A stretch of 64,000 bases of DNA from Bacillus sp. HSf4 (GCF_029537375.1 NZ_CP120679.1:539501-603500), one strand, 5' to 3'; shown: positions 1 to 10,343, counted from the first letter of the stretch. Program-made: numbers and translations. The notes: a model not told the origin generated them from the letters alone.

Positions 1-427
1 CCATCCCCATTGCCGATCCCCGTTTTTCAACCGGGAAAATCGTTAAAAAGATCGTTTGCATAAGCGGCATCATAATTCCGGCGCCCGCGGCCTGGATGAT
101 CCGCGCAGTCAATAGAATCGGGAAGTTAGGCGCGAACGCGCCGACGATCGTACCGGCTGTAAAGATTCCCATCGCTGCAATGACAAGCGCCCGGCTTGAA
201 TACCGCTCAATCAAAAAGGCGGTAATCGGAATCAGAATCCCGTTCGTCAGCATAAAGGCCGTTGTCAGCCATTGTCCTTGTGTCGCATCGATATTCAAAT
301 CCGCCATAATATGCGGCAGCGCGGTAACTAAAAGCGTCTGATTCAAGATCGCGATAAAGGCTCCGGCAATAAGCAAACCGACGATGATCTTTCGATTATA
401 GGTTTGCTGTTCAGTTTCTGTATTCAT
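1..427 (-). CDS. ycnB: EmrB/QacA (DHA2) multidrug exporter, N-terminal part
   Basis: This is the first 142 codons of a major facilitator drug/proton antiporter; the rest lies beyond the window edge. The protein begins MNTETEQQTYNRKIIVGLLI and shows about four membrane segments. The stretch ILNQTLLVTALPHIM and the following QWLTTAFMLTNGILIP are typical of the 14-helix DHA2 family (EmrB, LmrB). The start ATG is preceded by AAGAGGG. It lies 12 nt behind the TetR gene, so the two are probably one transcript and the exporter is probably under that repressor. The symbol rests on shared gene order with B. subtilis ycnB-ycnC-ycnD-ycnE; the substrate is unknown. Confidence 0.85.
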   Translation of the reverse strand, partial: MNTETEQQTYNRKIIVGLLIAGAFIAILNQTLLVTALPHIMADLNIDATQGQWLTTAFMLTNGILIPITAFLIERYSSRALVIAAMGIFTAGTIVGAFAPNFPILLTARIIQAAGAGIMMPLMQTIFLTIFPVEKRGSAMGM

Positions 428-439
428 GTGAAATCCCTC

Positions 440-1324
440 TTATTCTTTCGTATATATTGTTTTGATTTGTGCTATTGTCTGTTCCAGCGTCTCGATTTTT
501 CCGAGGTAATCGAGGAGAGCCTGAATCAAAAACGGACGCGGCTCTTCTTCGAACATTTCTTGGCACAGCATGCCCGCGGCAGATTGCAGTTCCTTGACGT
601 CAAAGTCATCGTTTGACAGCGAGCGGATTGCATCTTTCAGTGTTTGTAAATGCCCGGCCAGCAATTCTTCCTTTTTGGGCGGGTGTGGAATGGCCATATT
701 CATATAGCTGGCTATAATGTCTTCATTTAATGAAGGTTTCATTTCACCGGTCTGTTTTTTCTCGATGTACAAATCCAACAAAGACATAATGAATGGCGGA
801 ATCGACTCGACATGAGGCTGAGATTTTTTAGCTGCGACTAAGAAAAGGAATTCCCTCATCAAGCCGTGGTAAATGATCACGAGCTCCCAAATGTACGGTT
901 TCACCTCTTCTCCGTACGCCTGAATGATCGAATCTCTGTGCCAGCTGATAATCATCGACTTCGTCTGTTTGAGATGCTTTCGAATAAGGGCCGTATCAGG
1001 AGACGCCCCGTCGTTGGACATGAAGTTGATAAATTGACGGTTTTCTCTAAACTCCATGATTTCCAGGGCGATTTTCTTTGCGAATCTCTCTTTCGGCGTC
1101 AAAGAGGATTCCGTATTGATTTTGGCGCTTTTCTTCAGCATTTCTTCTTTTCTGAAGTTGATTAATGCCAGCAGCAGTTCTTCTTTTGATTGAAAGATTT
1201 TATAAATAGAGGCCTTGGAAATTTTGCATTCTTCAGCAATCGCCTGCATCGAAACATTGAGGTAACCTTTTTCGGCAAACAGTTTTTTGGCGGCTTTTAT
1301 GATGTCTGCTTTCTTATCCTTCAT
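440..1324 (-). CDS. ycnC: TetR/AcrR family transcriptional regulator
   Basis: A 294-residue TetR-type repressor, probably of itself and the exporter behind it. Residues 1-60 form the helix-turn-helix domain (KKADIIKAAKKLFAEKGY, then ISKASIYKIFQSKEELL). The remainder is a long helical ligand-binding part, about 100 residues longer than a typical TetR. An upstream in-frame GTG/ATG would add 11 residues, but the ATG at 1324 has a good GAGAAGG ribosome site about 8 nt before it and gives the canonical N-terminus. A strong palindrome lies at 1368-1383 just upstream. The effector cannot be read from the sequence. Confidence 0.85.
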   Translation of the reverse strand: MKDKKADIIKAAKKLFAEKGYLNVSMQAIAEECKISKASIYKIFQSKEELLLALINFRKEEMLKKSAKINTESSLTPKERFAKKIALEIMEFRENRQFINFMSNDGASPDTALIRKHLKQTKSMIISWHRDSIIQAYGEEVKPYIWELVIIYHGLMREFLFLVAAKKSQPHVESIPPFIMSLLDLYIEKKQTGEMKPSLNEDIIASYMNMAIPHPPKKEELLAGHLQTLKDAIRSLSNDDFDVKELQSAAGMLCQEMFEEEPRPFLIQALLDYLGKIETLEQTIAQIKTIYTKE

Positions 1325-1350
1325 CCTTGATCCTTCTCTCACAATGATAA

Positions 1351-1383
1351 AACCCATGAGTCATAAAAAAACTCATGAGTTTT
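1351..1383. promoter_or_regulatory. Probable TetR (YcnC) operator
   Basis: Positions 1368-1383 read AAAACTCATGAGTTTT, a perfect 16-bp palindrome. The core CATGAGTCAT recurs at 1355-1364, giving two overlapping half-site sets immediately upstream of the regulator's start. Autoregulatory TetR operators usually look like this; binding itself is inferred. Confidence 0.6.
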
Positions 1384-1539
1384 CATAAAAGAATATTAGC
1401 AGACACGACCGGTACGGTCAACGATTTTGTTTCAGTTTATTTGGCGGCTGGTTTGATCGATTCAAAAAGGGGGGGATGCCGCAGTTTGCCACATTGCGCA
1501 GACTGATGATGGAGCTTTTGATTGCGGAATGTTGAAAAG

Positions 1540-1561
1540 GGGCTATCGAACGCGATAGCCC
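1540..1561 (-). terminator. Rho-independent terminator after ycnD
   Basis: GGGCTATCG (1540-1548) and CGATAGCCC (1553-1561) form a 9-bp stem with a 4-nt loop. On the minus strand a CTTTTC run follows. It lies just downstream of the ycnD stop, and a T run on the other side could allow bidirectional action. Confidence 0.7.
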
Positions 1562-1570
1562 ATGTTTTTT

Positions 1571-2308
1571 CTATTTCAGTTTAAATCCTTGCTTTTCAAG
1601 CATTTCCCGAATGTGCGGATAATACACGCTGTTGTAGTAAGCTGAAATGCCTTGCGACCAGTTTCGTGATTCCTGTCCGTTTGTGCGTTGTTTCATGTAT
1701 TCGGACATCTCTTCGTCGTATGTGTCAATCAGCGGTTTCAAATCGCGTCGGTATGTTTCGCTGTGCCTTACCGCTTGTTCAGGCAGGCGCGGTTTTTTCG
1801 CTGAACGGTCTGCCGGGTGGCCTACGACAAGGCCTGCAACCGGAAACACGTACTCGGGAATCTCGAGCAGTCCGATCAGTTCTTCGGCCCGGCCGCGGAC
1901 AGCGCCGATCGGCACGGTGCCGAGTCCCATAGATTCGGCGGCAGCCGTGGCAGTGCCGATGGCGATGCCGCAATCGACCGCCCCGACGAGCACCGATTCC
2001 ATTCCGTCTGTTATGGCAAGGTTCTGTCCGTTTTTCTCAAGCGCGATTTTCGCCCTGTTGAAGTCTGCGCAGAAGAGGAGGAAAACGGGAGCCTGATCGA
2101 TCCAGGCCTGTCCGCCGGCCAGTTCGGCAATCTTCTGTTTTCTCTCTTGGTCCTGGACGGTGATCACGGTGACCTGCTGGCCGTTGATCGATGTCGGAGC
2201 GGCCTGGACGGCTTGGATGATGCTGTCCAGCTGTTCAGGGCTGACAGGCTCATCTGTATAGCTGCGGATCGATCTGTGGTCTGTCAGTGTTTTTAATACT
2301 TCATTCAT
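1571..2308 (-). CDS. ycnD: NADPH-dependent FMN reductase / nitroreductase (NfrA2 type)
   Basis: A 245-residue flavin reductase of the nitroreductase superfamily, close to B. subtilis YcnD (NfrA2) in length and position. The N-terminal HRSIRSYTDEPV motif (FMN phosphate binding) and the central GLGTVPIGAVRG are visible, with NWSQGISAYY near the C-terminus. It reduces free FMN or nitro/quinone compounds with NADPH in the cytosol. The start at the third residue (ATGAATGAAG) gives about 10 nt to the AAGGGA ribosome site; an ATG two codons earlier is the alternative. It probably forms an operon with ycnE, which lies 21 nt upstream, and the pair faces yczG. Confidence 0.88.
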   Translation of the reverse strand: MNEVLKTLTDHRSIRSYTDEPVSPEQLDSIIQAVQAAPTSINGQQVTVITVQDQERKQKIAELAGGQAWIDQAPVFLLFCADFNRAKIALEKNGQNLAITDGMESVLVGAVDCGIAIGTATAAAESMGLGTVPIGAVRGRAEELIGLLEIPEYVFPVAGLVVGHPADRSAKKPRLPEQAVRHSETYRRDLKPLIDTYDEEMSEYMKQRTNGQESRNWSQGISAYYNSVYYPHIREMLEKQGFKLK

Positions 2309-2329
2309 GTTCATCTATCCCTTCTTCAT

Positions 2330-2614
2330 TTACGTTGTTTGCGTGCGCACCACATTGAGCGGTTCAGCTAAAAGGTCGCCTGCTTGTTTAACAAACGTTT
2401 GAAAATGCTCTGTTTGATTATGGGCGTCAAGCGCTTCCTGGTCTTTCCATTGTTCGAGCATAACAAATGTATTGGCCTCTTCGGTGTTCTCGAAGAGCTC
2501 GTATTGGGCATTTCCGCTTTCAGCTCTTGAATGTTTAAGCAATGGCTGAATGCTTTCTAAAAATGAGTCTCGTTTTTCCGGTTTTACTTTCATGTAAGCT
2601 TGTAATACGATCAT
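2330..2614 (-). CDS. ycnE: Antibiotic biosynthesis monooxygenase (ABM) domain protein
   Basis: A 94-residue single-domain ABM protein. The fold is a dimeric alpha/beta barrel that acts on quinol-like substrates or serves as a small stress oxygenase. Family features are the opening MIVLQAYMKVKPEKR, the central SGNAQYELFEN and the FVMLEQWKDQEALDAH strand-helix. The start has a GGAGG ribosome site 9 nt upstream. It is probably the promoter-proximal gene of a two-gene operon with ycnD. The physiological substrate is not known. Confidence 0.85.
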   Translation of the reverse strand: MIVLQAYMKVKPEKRDSFLESIQPLLKHSRAESGNAQYELFENTEEANTFVMLEQWKDQEALDAHNQTEHFQTFVKQAGDLLAEPLNVVRTQTT

Positions 2615-2648
2615 CGGATATGACCTCCGTTATTCAATTTGAATTTAT

Positions 2649-2668
2649 TGTTCGAAAATCATCGAACA
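2649..2668. promoter_or_regulatory. Inverted repeat, probable ArsR-family (YczG) operator
   Basis: TGTTCGA (2649-2655), a 6-nt spacer and TCGAACA (2662-2668) form a perfect dyad in the ycnE/yczG divergent intergenic region. Shorter TTCAATTTGAA symmetry overlaps it on the ycnE side. ArsR-type repressors bind such 7-6-7 dyads; assignment to YczG is by position. Confidence 0.6.
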
Positions 2669-2750
2669 GTTGAATCGTATCATGAGGAGCTTTCTTCGGC
2701 AAACAATTTGCCTAATTGTCTTGAAGTAAGGATTATGATACATTTAACCC

Positions 2751-3047
2751 ATGAAAACACATCACATGAAGTTAATCTCCGTTCTTCAGGCGCTGAGTGA
2801 TCCGATCAGGCTGGAAATTGTCCAAGCTTTGGCTGAAACGGCGGAAAAAACGTGCGGTTCATGCAGCAATTTCAAAGTGGCCAAATCGACGCTTTCCCAC
2901 CATTTCAAAGTGCTTCGGGAAGCCGGTCTTCTCAAAGTGCGGATTGAAGGAAAGCACCATTATTATTCCCTTTGCAAGGATGAACTGGATAAGCAGTTTC
3001 CGGGATTGATCGATGCGATCCTTCAAGTCGGCAAAGAACGGTGGTAA
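2751..3047 (+). CDS. yczG: ArsR/SmtB-family transcriptional regulator
   Basis: A 98-residue winged-helix regulator. LSDPIRLEIVQAL, KSTLSHHFKVLREAGLL and the wing EGKHHYYSL are the standard ArsR elements. A CGSC motif lies before the recognition helix and could take part in thiol or metal sensing, but no full metal site is evident. There is no convincing ribosome site before the ATG, and a TATGAT box at 2734-2739 would start transcription only about 5 nt upstream, so the message may be leaderless. An internal ATG five codons in is an alternative start. It is divergent from ycnE-ycnD, which it probably represses. Confidence 0.85.
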   Translation: MKTHHMKLISVLQALSDPIRLEIVQALAETAEKTCGSCSNFKVAKSTLSHHFKVLREAGLLKVRIEGKHHYYSLCKDELDKQFPGLIDAILQVGKERW

Positions 3048-3116
3048 ACCTTAATTAAAACATATCGAAGCTCATTTTCGGGAATACCGGCAGATAGCGC
3101 TGCCGGTGTATTTGTT

Positions 3117-4590
<1,474 letters not shown>

Positions 4591-4636
4591 AAAAATATTC
4601 AGAATAGTAAGAAATAATGAAGGGGAGAGATCATTT

Positions 4637-5950
4637 ATGAGTCTTAACACAACAGAGTTGACAACGAAAGACTGGCAGGCCAAACGGGATCAATTTGTGG
4701 CAAGAGGGGTTGCCAATGGCAACCGCCAGCTGGCAGCAAAAGGAGAAGGTGCGGTTTTATATGATATAGACGGCCGGCGTTTTATCGATTTCGCAGGAGC
4801 GATCGGTACGGTAAACGTCGGGCATTCCCATCCGAAAGTTGTTGAAGCGGTCAAGCGGCAAGCCGGACAGCTAATCCATCCGGGCTTCAATGTGATGATG
4901 TATCCTGCATATCTGGAACTGGCGGAAAAGCTGTGCCGGCTTGCACCAGGCACACACGATAAAAAAGCCATTTTCTTAAATTCGGGGGCTGAAGCCGTTG
5001 AGAACGCCGTAAAAATCGCCAGAAAATATACCAATCGTCAAGCGGTCGTATCCTTTACCCGCGGATTCCACGGCCGCACCAACATGACGATGAGCATGAC
5101 GAGCAAGGTCAAGCCGTACAAGTTCGGATTCGGGCCATTTGCACCTGAGGTCTATCAGGCGCCGTTCCCTTACTATTACAGGAAGCCGGAAGGCATGACG
5201 GATGAAAGCTATGATGACATGGTGATTCAGGCTTTTGACGATTTCTTTGTTTCCTCTGTCGCTCCCGAGACGGTCGCATGTGTCGTCATGGAGCCGGTGC
5301 AGGGGGAAGGCGGCTTTATCATTCCTTCCAAACGGTTTGTCCAGCATGTCGCCCGTTTCTGCAAACAGCACGGAATCGTCTTTGTGGCTGACGAGATTCA
5401 AACAGGCTTTGCCCGCACAGGTAAATACTTTGCGATTGAACACTTCGATGTTGTACCTGACCTTGTGACGGTATCGAAGTCCCTTGCCGCAGGCGTTCCG
5501 CTCAGCGGTGTCATCGGACAGGCGGAAATGCTCGATGCCGCATCCCCCGGCGAGCTTGGCGGGACGTATGCCGGCAGTCCGCTCGGCTGTGTCGCCGCGC
5601 TTGCCGTGCTCGACATTATTGAAGAGGAAGAGCTGAATAAGCGTTCTGAAGAAATCGGAAAAGCGATCGAAGAGAAAGCGCTTGAATGGAAGACGAAATA
5701 CCCGATGATCGGTGAAGTCCGCAGGCTCGGGGCGATGGCGGCGATCGAAATCGTCACAGATCAAAGCTCGCGTCAGCCGGACAAAGCGTCAGCCGCCAAT
5801 ATCGCCAAGTATGCCAATGAACACGGGCTGCTTTTATTAACGGCGGGGATCAACGGCAATATCATCCGTTTTCTGTCGCCGCTTGTGATCACGGACGAAT
5901 TGCTGCAAGAAGGGCTTGGCATCATCGAAGAAGCGCTGGAACAACTCTAG
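4637..5950 (+). CDS. gabT: 4-aminobutyrate aminotransferase
   Basis: A 437-residue class III PLP aminotransferase that moves the amino group of GABA to 2-oxoglutarate, giving succinate semialdehyde. Visible are NSGAEAVENAVKIAR (cofactor phosphate region), ADEIQTGFARTG around residue 252 (PLP-binding Asp) and VSKSLAAGVPLSG with the Schiff-base lysine near residue 281. The start ATG follows AGGGGAGAG. It is the first gene of gabT-permease-gabD, opposite gabR, whose product should activate it. Confidence 0.95.
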   Translation: MSLNTTELTTKDWQAKRDQFVARGVANGNRQLAAKGEGAVLYDIDGRRFIDFAGAIGTVNVGHSHPKVVEAVKRQAGQLIHPGFNVMMYPAYLELAEKLCRLAPGTHDKKAIFLNSGAEAVENAVKIARKYTNRQAVVSFTRGFHGRTNMTMSMTSKVKPYKFGFGPFAPEVYQAPFPYYYRKPEGMTDESYDDMVIQAFDDFFVSSVAPETVACVVMEPVQGEGGFIIPSKRFVQHVARFCKQHGIVFVADEIQTGFARTGKYFAIEHFDVVPDLVTVSKSLAAGVPLSGVIGQAEMLDAASPGELGGTYAGSPLGCVAALAVLDIIEEEELNKRSEEIGKAIEEKALEWKTKYPMIGEVRRLGAMAAIEIVTDQSSRQPDKASAANIAKYANEHGLLLLTAGINGNIIRFLSPLVITDELLQEGLGIIEEALEQL

Positions 5951-5977
5951 ATTGACCAACAAAGGGGGCGGATGTTC

Positions 5978-7369
5978 ATGGGAAAACAGAAAATGAAAAA
6001 ATCAATGTCGCAGACGGATGTGCTATTTTTGGCGATCGGGGCCATGCTGGGCTGGGGCTGGGTTGTCCTTTCCGGCGACTGGATTTCGACGGCCGGCTTT
6101 TTGGGCAGCACGATCGCGTTTGTCATCGGCGGGATTCTTGTGATATTGATCGGTTTAACGTATGCGGAACTGTCTTCCGCGATCCCGGAAACGGGAGGCG
6201 GACTGGTTTTCGTCTATCGGGCATTTGGGCGGAAGACGGCATTTATCGCCGCTTGGGGTGTGCTGTTCGGCTATGTTTCAGTCATTACCTTTGAAGCCGT
6301 CGCACTGCCGACTGTTATTGATTATGTGATGCCTGTTGAACACCAAGGGTTTTTATGGTCGCTCAGCGGCTGGGATGTTTATTTGACTTGGGTTTTGATC
6401 GGCTCAGGAGGCGCCGTCGTTTTGACCGCCCTCAATTACTTCGGAGTGAAGCCGGCTGCGATTTTTCAATCGGTCTTTACGATTGCCATCATTGCAACCG
6501 GATTTCTGCTTCTGGGCGGCGCCTTGTTCAACGGTGATTTTGAAAATGTCAAGCCGCTCTTTAAAGACGGATTTTCCGGAATGATGTCCGTGCTCGTCAT
6601 GATCCCGTTTTTGTTCGTCGGATTTGACGTCATTCCTCAGGTGGCGGCCGAAATCAAAGCACCGAAAAAAATCATCGGCAACATTTTAATCATCTCGATT
6701 GTCAGCGCGGTTGTGTTCTACCTTTTGATCGTCTTCGGGGTGACGATGGGTTTATCTGAAAGCGAGCTTGCGGAGACTTCTTTGGCAACGGCAGACGCCA
6801 TGGTTAACCTGCTTGGCAGTCAGCTGTTCGGCACTGTCCTTGTACTTGGAGGTGTGGCCGGCATCATTACAAGCTGGAACGCGTTTATCATCGGGGCGAG
6901 CCGCATCCTGTTTGCCATGGCTGAAAAAGGGATGGTTCCGAAATGGTTCAGCTATATTCATCCCAAGTATCAAACGCCGACACATGCGATTTTATTTCTT
7001 GGCGCGTTGGCATTCTTCGCGCCTCTCCTGGGACGCCCCGCTCTCGTGTGGATTGTTGATGCCGGAGGAACCGGCATTATCGTCGGGTATTTGATCGTGT
7101 CAATTGCGTTTATGAAGCTGAGAAAAACAGAGCCCCACTTACACCGACCGTACAAAATCAATAAGTGGAAAACAACGGGTTTATCTGCTATCCTCTTAAG
7201 TGTTATCTTCCTTGCCTTTTATTTGCCGGGCATGCCGGCTGCGCTCGTGTGGCCGTATGAATGGCTGATATTGGCGGGATGGACATTGATCGGCATTATT
7301 TTATACAACAGCAATTCAAAGCATAAAGGGGAGGAGATTCAAGATGACCAGCATGCTAGAAGTGTTTAA
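5978..7369 (+). CDS. APC-superfamily amino acid permease in the gab operon
   Basis: A 463-residue polytopic membrane protein with about 12 segments. The N-terminal [20 protein letters not shown] and the [20 protein letters not shown] region are typical of the amino acid-polyamine-organocation superfamily. It lies 27 nt after gabT, and its last 26 nt overlap the start of gabD in another frame, so the three genes are almost certainly co-translated. Context suggests GABA or a related amino acid as substrate, but specificity cannot be read from sequence. The start at 5978 puts the GGGGGCGG ribosome site about 8 nt upstream; ATG at 5972 is too close. Confidence 0.85.
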   Translation: MGKQKMKKSMSQTDVLFLAIGAMLGWGWVVLSGDWISTAGFLGSTIAFVIGGILVILIGLTYAELSSAIPETGGGLVFVYRAFGRKTAFIAAWGVLFGYVSVITFEAVALPTVIDYVMPVEHQGFLWSLSGWDVYLTWVLIGSGGAVVLTALNYFGVKPAAIFQSVFTIAIIATGFLLLGGALFNGDFENVKPLFKDGFSGMMSVLVMIPFLFVGFDVIPQVAAEIKAPKKIIGNILIISIVSAVVFYLLIVFGVTMGLSESELAETSLATADAMVNLLGSQLFGTVLVLGGVAGIITSWNAFIIGASRILFAMAEKGMVPKWFSYIHPKYQTPTHAILFLGALAFFAPLLGRPALVWIVDAGGTGIIVGYLIVSIAFMKLRKTEPHLHRPYKINKWKTTGLSAILLSVIFLAFYLPGMPAALVWPYEWLILAGWTLIGIILYNSNSKHKGEEIQDDQHARSV

Positions 7370-8738
7370 CCCGGCAACCGGAGAAAAAATCAAATCGGTT
7401 CCCCAGCAATCCGCAAAGGAAGTCGAAGAAGCGGTTGAGCGTTCACATGAGGCGTTTCAAACATGGTCGAAAACGTCGGCTGTTGAAAGAGCGGGCTTGC
7501 TGAAAAAGTGGTTTGATCTCATTGTTGAGCAAAAAGAAGAGCTGGCCAAGCTGATTACGCTTGAGAATGGAAAACCTTATCAGGAAGCACAGGGTGAAGT
7601 GATGTACGCCGCAGGTTATATTGAGTGGTACGCAGAAGAAGCAAAGCGCGTCTACGGGAGAACGGTTCCCGCATCTGTCACCAATAAGCGGATTGTCGTC
7701 ACCCGTCAGGCGGTCGGTCCTGTTGCGGCCATTACCCCGTGGAACTTTCCGGCGGCGATGATCACGCGTAAAGCCGCGCCTGCGCTGGCAGCGGGCTGCA
7801 CCTTTATCATCAAGCCTGCACCGGATACGCCGCTGACAGCGCTTGAGCTTGTGCGTCTGGGGCATGAAGCCGGCATTCCGAAAGACGCCCTTCAATGTGT
7901 GATCGGCGACGGGGAAGAAATCGGCTCTATTTTCACAAGTCATCCGTTGATCCGCAAAATCACATTTACCGGGTCAACGCCTGTCGGCAAACATTTGATT
8001 AAAAACAGCGCTGATACAGTGAAGCATGTCTCAATGGAGCTTGGCGGGCATGCGCCGCTGATCGTTGCTGAGGATGCCAACATTGACCTTGCCGTTCAAC
8101 AGGCGATGCTGTCAAAATACAGAAACGCCGGACAAACCTGTGTCTGCGCCAATCGTCTGATCGTTCATGAATCGATCAAGGACGAATTTGCGGAAAAACT
8201 CCGCGCGGAAGTCGCCAAGCTGAAAGTGGGGAACGGTCTTGACGAAGGCGTTTCAGTCGGACCGATCATCAATAAAAAAGGCTTCCAAAAAATCGTCGAT
8301 CAAATCAATGACGCGGTCGAAAAAGGTGCAAAGGTTTTAATCGGCGCGGAATATGACAGCGATGATGAGAAATCGTGTTATTTTGTACATCCGACAGTGC
8401 TGACTGATGTCGATGCTTCGATGACGATCATGCATGAAGAAACATTCGGTCCTGTTGCACCGATTACGTCTTTCAAAACATTGGATGAAGCGATCAAGCT
8501 TGCCAATGATACGCCATACGGGTTAGCGGCTTATTTCTTTACGGAAAACTATCGCAGCGGCATCTATTTGTCGGAAAACCTTGATTACGGCATTCTCGGC
8601 TGGAATGACGGCGGCCCGTCTGCAGTACAGGCACCGTTCGGCGGCATGAAGGAAAGCGGCATCGGCCGTGAAGGCGGAATTGAGGGAATCGAACCTTATC
8701 TTGAAACGAAATATTTGTCCATCGGTTTGGGTGATTAA
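7344..8738 (+). CDS. gabD: Succinate-semialdehyde dehydrogenase
   Basis: A 464-residue NAD(P)-dependent aldehyde dehydrogenase that completes GABA breakdown to succinate. [20 protein letters not shown] (cofactor pocket), FTGSTPVGK, the general-base Glu in [11 protein letters not shown] (about residue 232) and the catalytic Cys in [11 protein letters not shown] (about residue 266) are all intact. The paired Cys in TCVC matches SSADH enzymes that use a redox switch. The start overlaps the permease gene and has its own GGGGAGGAG site. A terminator follows at 8771. Confidence 0.94.
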   Translation: MTSMLEVFNPATGEKIKSVPQQSAKEVEEAVERSHEAFQTWSKTSAVERAGLLKKWFDLIVEQKEELAKLITLENGKPYQEAQGEVMYAAGYIEWYAEEAKRVYGRTVPASVTNKRIVVTRQAVGPVAAITPWNFPAAMITRKAAPALAAGCTFIIKPAPDTPLTALELVRLGHEAGIPKDALQCVIGDGEEIGSIFTSHPLIRKITFTGSTPVGKHLIKNSADTVKHVSMELGGHAPLIVAEDANIDLAVQQAMLSKYRNAGQTCVCANRLIVHESIKDEFAEKLRAEVAKLKVGNGLDEGVSVGPIINKKGFQKIVDQINDAVEKGAKVLIGAEYDSDDEKSCYFVHPTVLTDVDASMTIMHEETFGPVAPITSFKTLDEAIKLANDTPYGLAAYFFTENYRSGIYLSENLDYGILGWNDGGPSAVQAPFGGMKESGIGREGGIEGIEPYLETKYLSIGLGD

Positions 8739-8770
8739 AAGACGACAACCTCACCGATATGTGTCAAAAG

Positions 8771-8810
8771 AAAGCCCTGTGTACAATCAAGTATACAGGG
8801 CTTTCATTTT
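8771..8810 (+). terminator. Terminator of the gab operon
   Basis: AAAGCCCTGTGTAC (8771-8784) pairs with GTATACAGGGCTTT (8791-8804) across a 6-nt loop, followed by CATTTT. It lies 33 nt after gabD. Confidence 0.8.
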
Positions 8811-8865
8811 GGAAACCAAATGCAGCTCGACGGCTACAGATCATCATGTGAAGTGCAGTTTTTTG

Positions 8866-9133
8866 ATGTATAAAGACAGTTGAAGAGAAAGTCGTTATTT
8901 TAACCGGAGCATCCAGCAGAATCAGAGAAGCTGTTGCCAAAGAACTTGCAAGCAATGGTGCCAAGGTTGTGCTTACGGCGAGGCGTGAAGGCCGTCTGCG
9001 GAATCTTAAGCTGGCACTTGAAAAACAGGGCGGCACAGTTGAATATAAAGTAACAGACGTCACTTCTCAAGATGATATGGAGGAGCTTGCGCGTTTTACG
9101 ATCGATACCTTCGGACGAATTGATGTGCTGTGA
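8866..9133 (+). pseudogene. Truncated short-chain dehydrogenase remnant
   Basis: From 8882 one frame reads EEKVVILTGASSRIREAVAK, the nucleotide-binding start of a short-chain dehydrogenase, then continues through NGAKVVLTARREGRL to FGRIDVL, where it stops at 9131-9133. Only the first third of the family length remains. The TGxxxGxG motif is spoiled (Arg replaces both later glycines), and the natural start, MYKDS at 8866, is out of frame by one base. It is a decayed gene with no expected function, wedged between the gab terminator and the converging EamA gene. Confidence 0.8.
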
Positions 9134-9145
9134 AAACGCACACCG

Positions 9146-10030
9146 CTATACGTTTTCATAGACTCCGAAACTCCGTTTCTTTTTAGGTGTATACGATACA
9201 TAAAAAATCCCCAGCAACAAAAGCGCGATCCCCGCCCATGACACGGGAGAAAGGGACTCTCTGACAAGCGCGGTCCCCAACAGCGAAGCGGTGAGCGGTT
9301 CGGCCAGGGACAGGGTGACGGCCGTTGAAGCGGGCACTTTTTTCAGGCCTGTTGTAAACAAGAGATATGCTGCAGCAGTCGCGATCACTCCGATATAAAG
9401 GCTGGCCCCCGCACCCCGGGCGGAAAAGATCCAGCTCAGATCATACAGAAACAATAACGGAGAGAGCATCACAGCGCTTAAGGAGAAGACAACCCCGGTT
9501 ACGGCCTCGGGCATCTGCCTTTGCAGGAGCTGTTTGCTCGTCAAGGTATACACGGCAAAAGAGAGCCCCGCCCCAAGCGCCAGCAAAATGCCGAAGAAGC
9601 TGCCTTTTGAGGAAGCGGATGGGATAAATAACAAGGATACACCGCAGATCGCCGCCATCGTCGCAATCCACCATCTTTTGCCGGGAATCTTGCGGTGGGT
9701 CAGCCACTCAAGGCAACCTGCGAGAACCGGTGCGCTGCCGATGGCGACCACCGTTCCGACGGCAATCCCGGATAAGCTGACGGCCGAAAAAAAGAAAGGC
9801 TGATAGAATGCCATACTCAAGGCTGCGATGACCAACGGCCGTACAGGCCAGCCTGCGCGTGTCAACCGCCCGCGTCCGGCCGCGAAAAGCAGCAAGGTTA
9901 AGCCGCCGACCGCCATTCTGACGGCACCGAAAACAAGAGGCGCCGCTTCCTTTGGCGCAAACGCCTGGGTTGTTCCTGTCGTTCCCCATAAAACCGCAGC
10001 CAGCAAGACAAATAGAATCGATAGTTTCAT
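9146..10030 (-). CDS. EamA-family (DMT) exporter
   Basis: A 294-residue membrane protein with ten predicted helices in two EamA repeats. The first repeat starts at LAAVLWGTTGTTQAFAP and the second near FFGILLALGAGLSFAVYTLT. Drug/metabolite transporters of this kind usually export amino acids or other small metabolites; the substrate is unknown. The start ATG follows GAGGGAGAG. The gene stands alone, converging on the dehydrogenase remnant. Confidence 0.85.
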   Translation of the reverse strand: MKLSILFVLLAAVLWGTTGTTQAFAPKEAAPLVFGAVRMAVGGLTLLLFAAGRGRLTRAGWPVRPLVIAALSMAFYQPFFFSAVSLSGIAVGTVVAIGSAPVLAGCLEWLTHRKIPGKRWWIATMAAICGVSLLFIPSASSKGSFFGILLALGAGLSFAVYTLTSKQLLQRQMPEAVTGVVFSLSAVMLSPLLFLYDLSWIFSARGAGASLYIGVIATAAAYLLFTTGLKKVPASTAVTLSLAEPLTASLLGTALVRESLSPVSWAGIALLLLGIFYVSYTPKKKRSFGVYENV

Positions 10031-10112
10031 GCTCCGATCTCTCCCTCAGGTCAAAATACCGATCAATTTCACTTTTTCTATTGTATGACAAGTTTGCCGT
10101 TTTTTAAATCAT

Positions 10113-10343
10113 ATGATGATGTGCAATGCGATTACTCCGCTCCTGAAAAAGGAACTGGTCAACACCCTTGGCGAAATCATATCATAGGTGATCAATCCAT
10201 TCATGGAGGAAGCGGATGAAGCCATTCAAGGCATACCGAAAAGCTGTACACAGGAGTTGCCGATCGGCCGGAATTTACTTGAAACGGAAGAAAAAACGGG
10301 TATGTCCTATTATATTTTGGCAGAATCACTAAACCCCTGGTGA
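10113..10343 (+). pseudogene. Unrecognised short ORF broken by an in-frame TAG
   Basis: One frame runs from ATG 10113 to TGA 10341, interrupted only by TAG at 10185-10187. The predicted 76-residue product has a protein-like composition (KELVNTLGEIIS, stop, then VINPFMEEADEAIQG and TQELPIGRNLLETEEKTG). I do not recognise the family. No good ribosome site precedes the ATG. It could be the worn end of a lost gene or chance; a GTG directly after the stop offers another start. Confidence 0.35.

Noticed and set aside
1440..1535. Short plus-strand frames between ycnC and ycnD, one behind a G run (ATG 1474)
   Set aside because: About 19 codons, no spacing between G run and ATG, no homolog recognised; could be a gene fragment but unsupported.
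4976..5764. 262-codon frame antisense to gabT
   Set aside because: Arg-rich shadow of a conserved enzyme gene without start signals.
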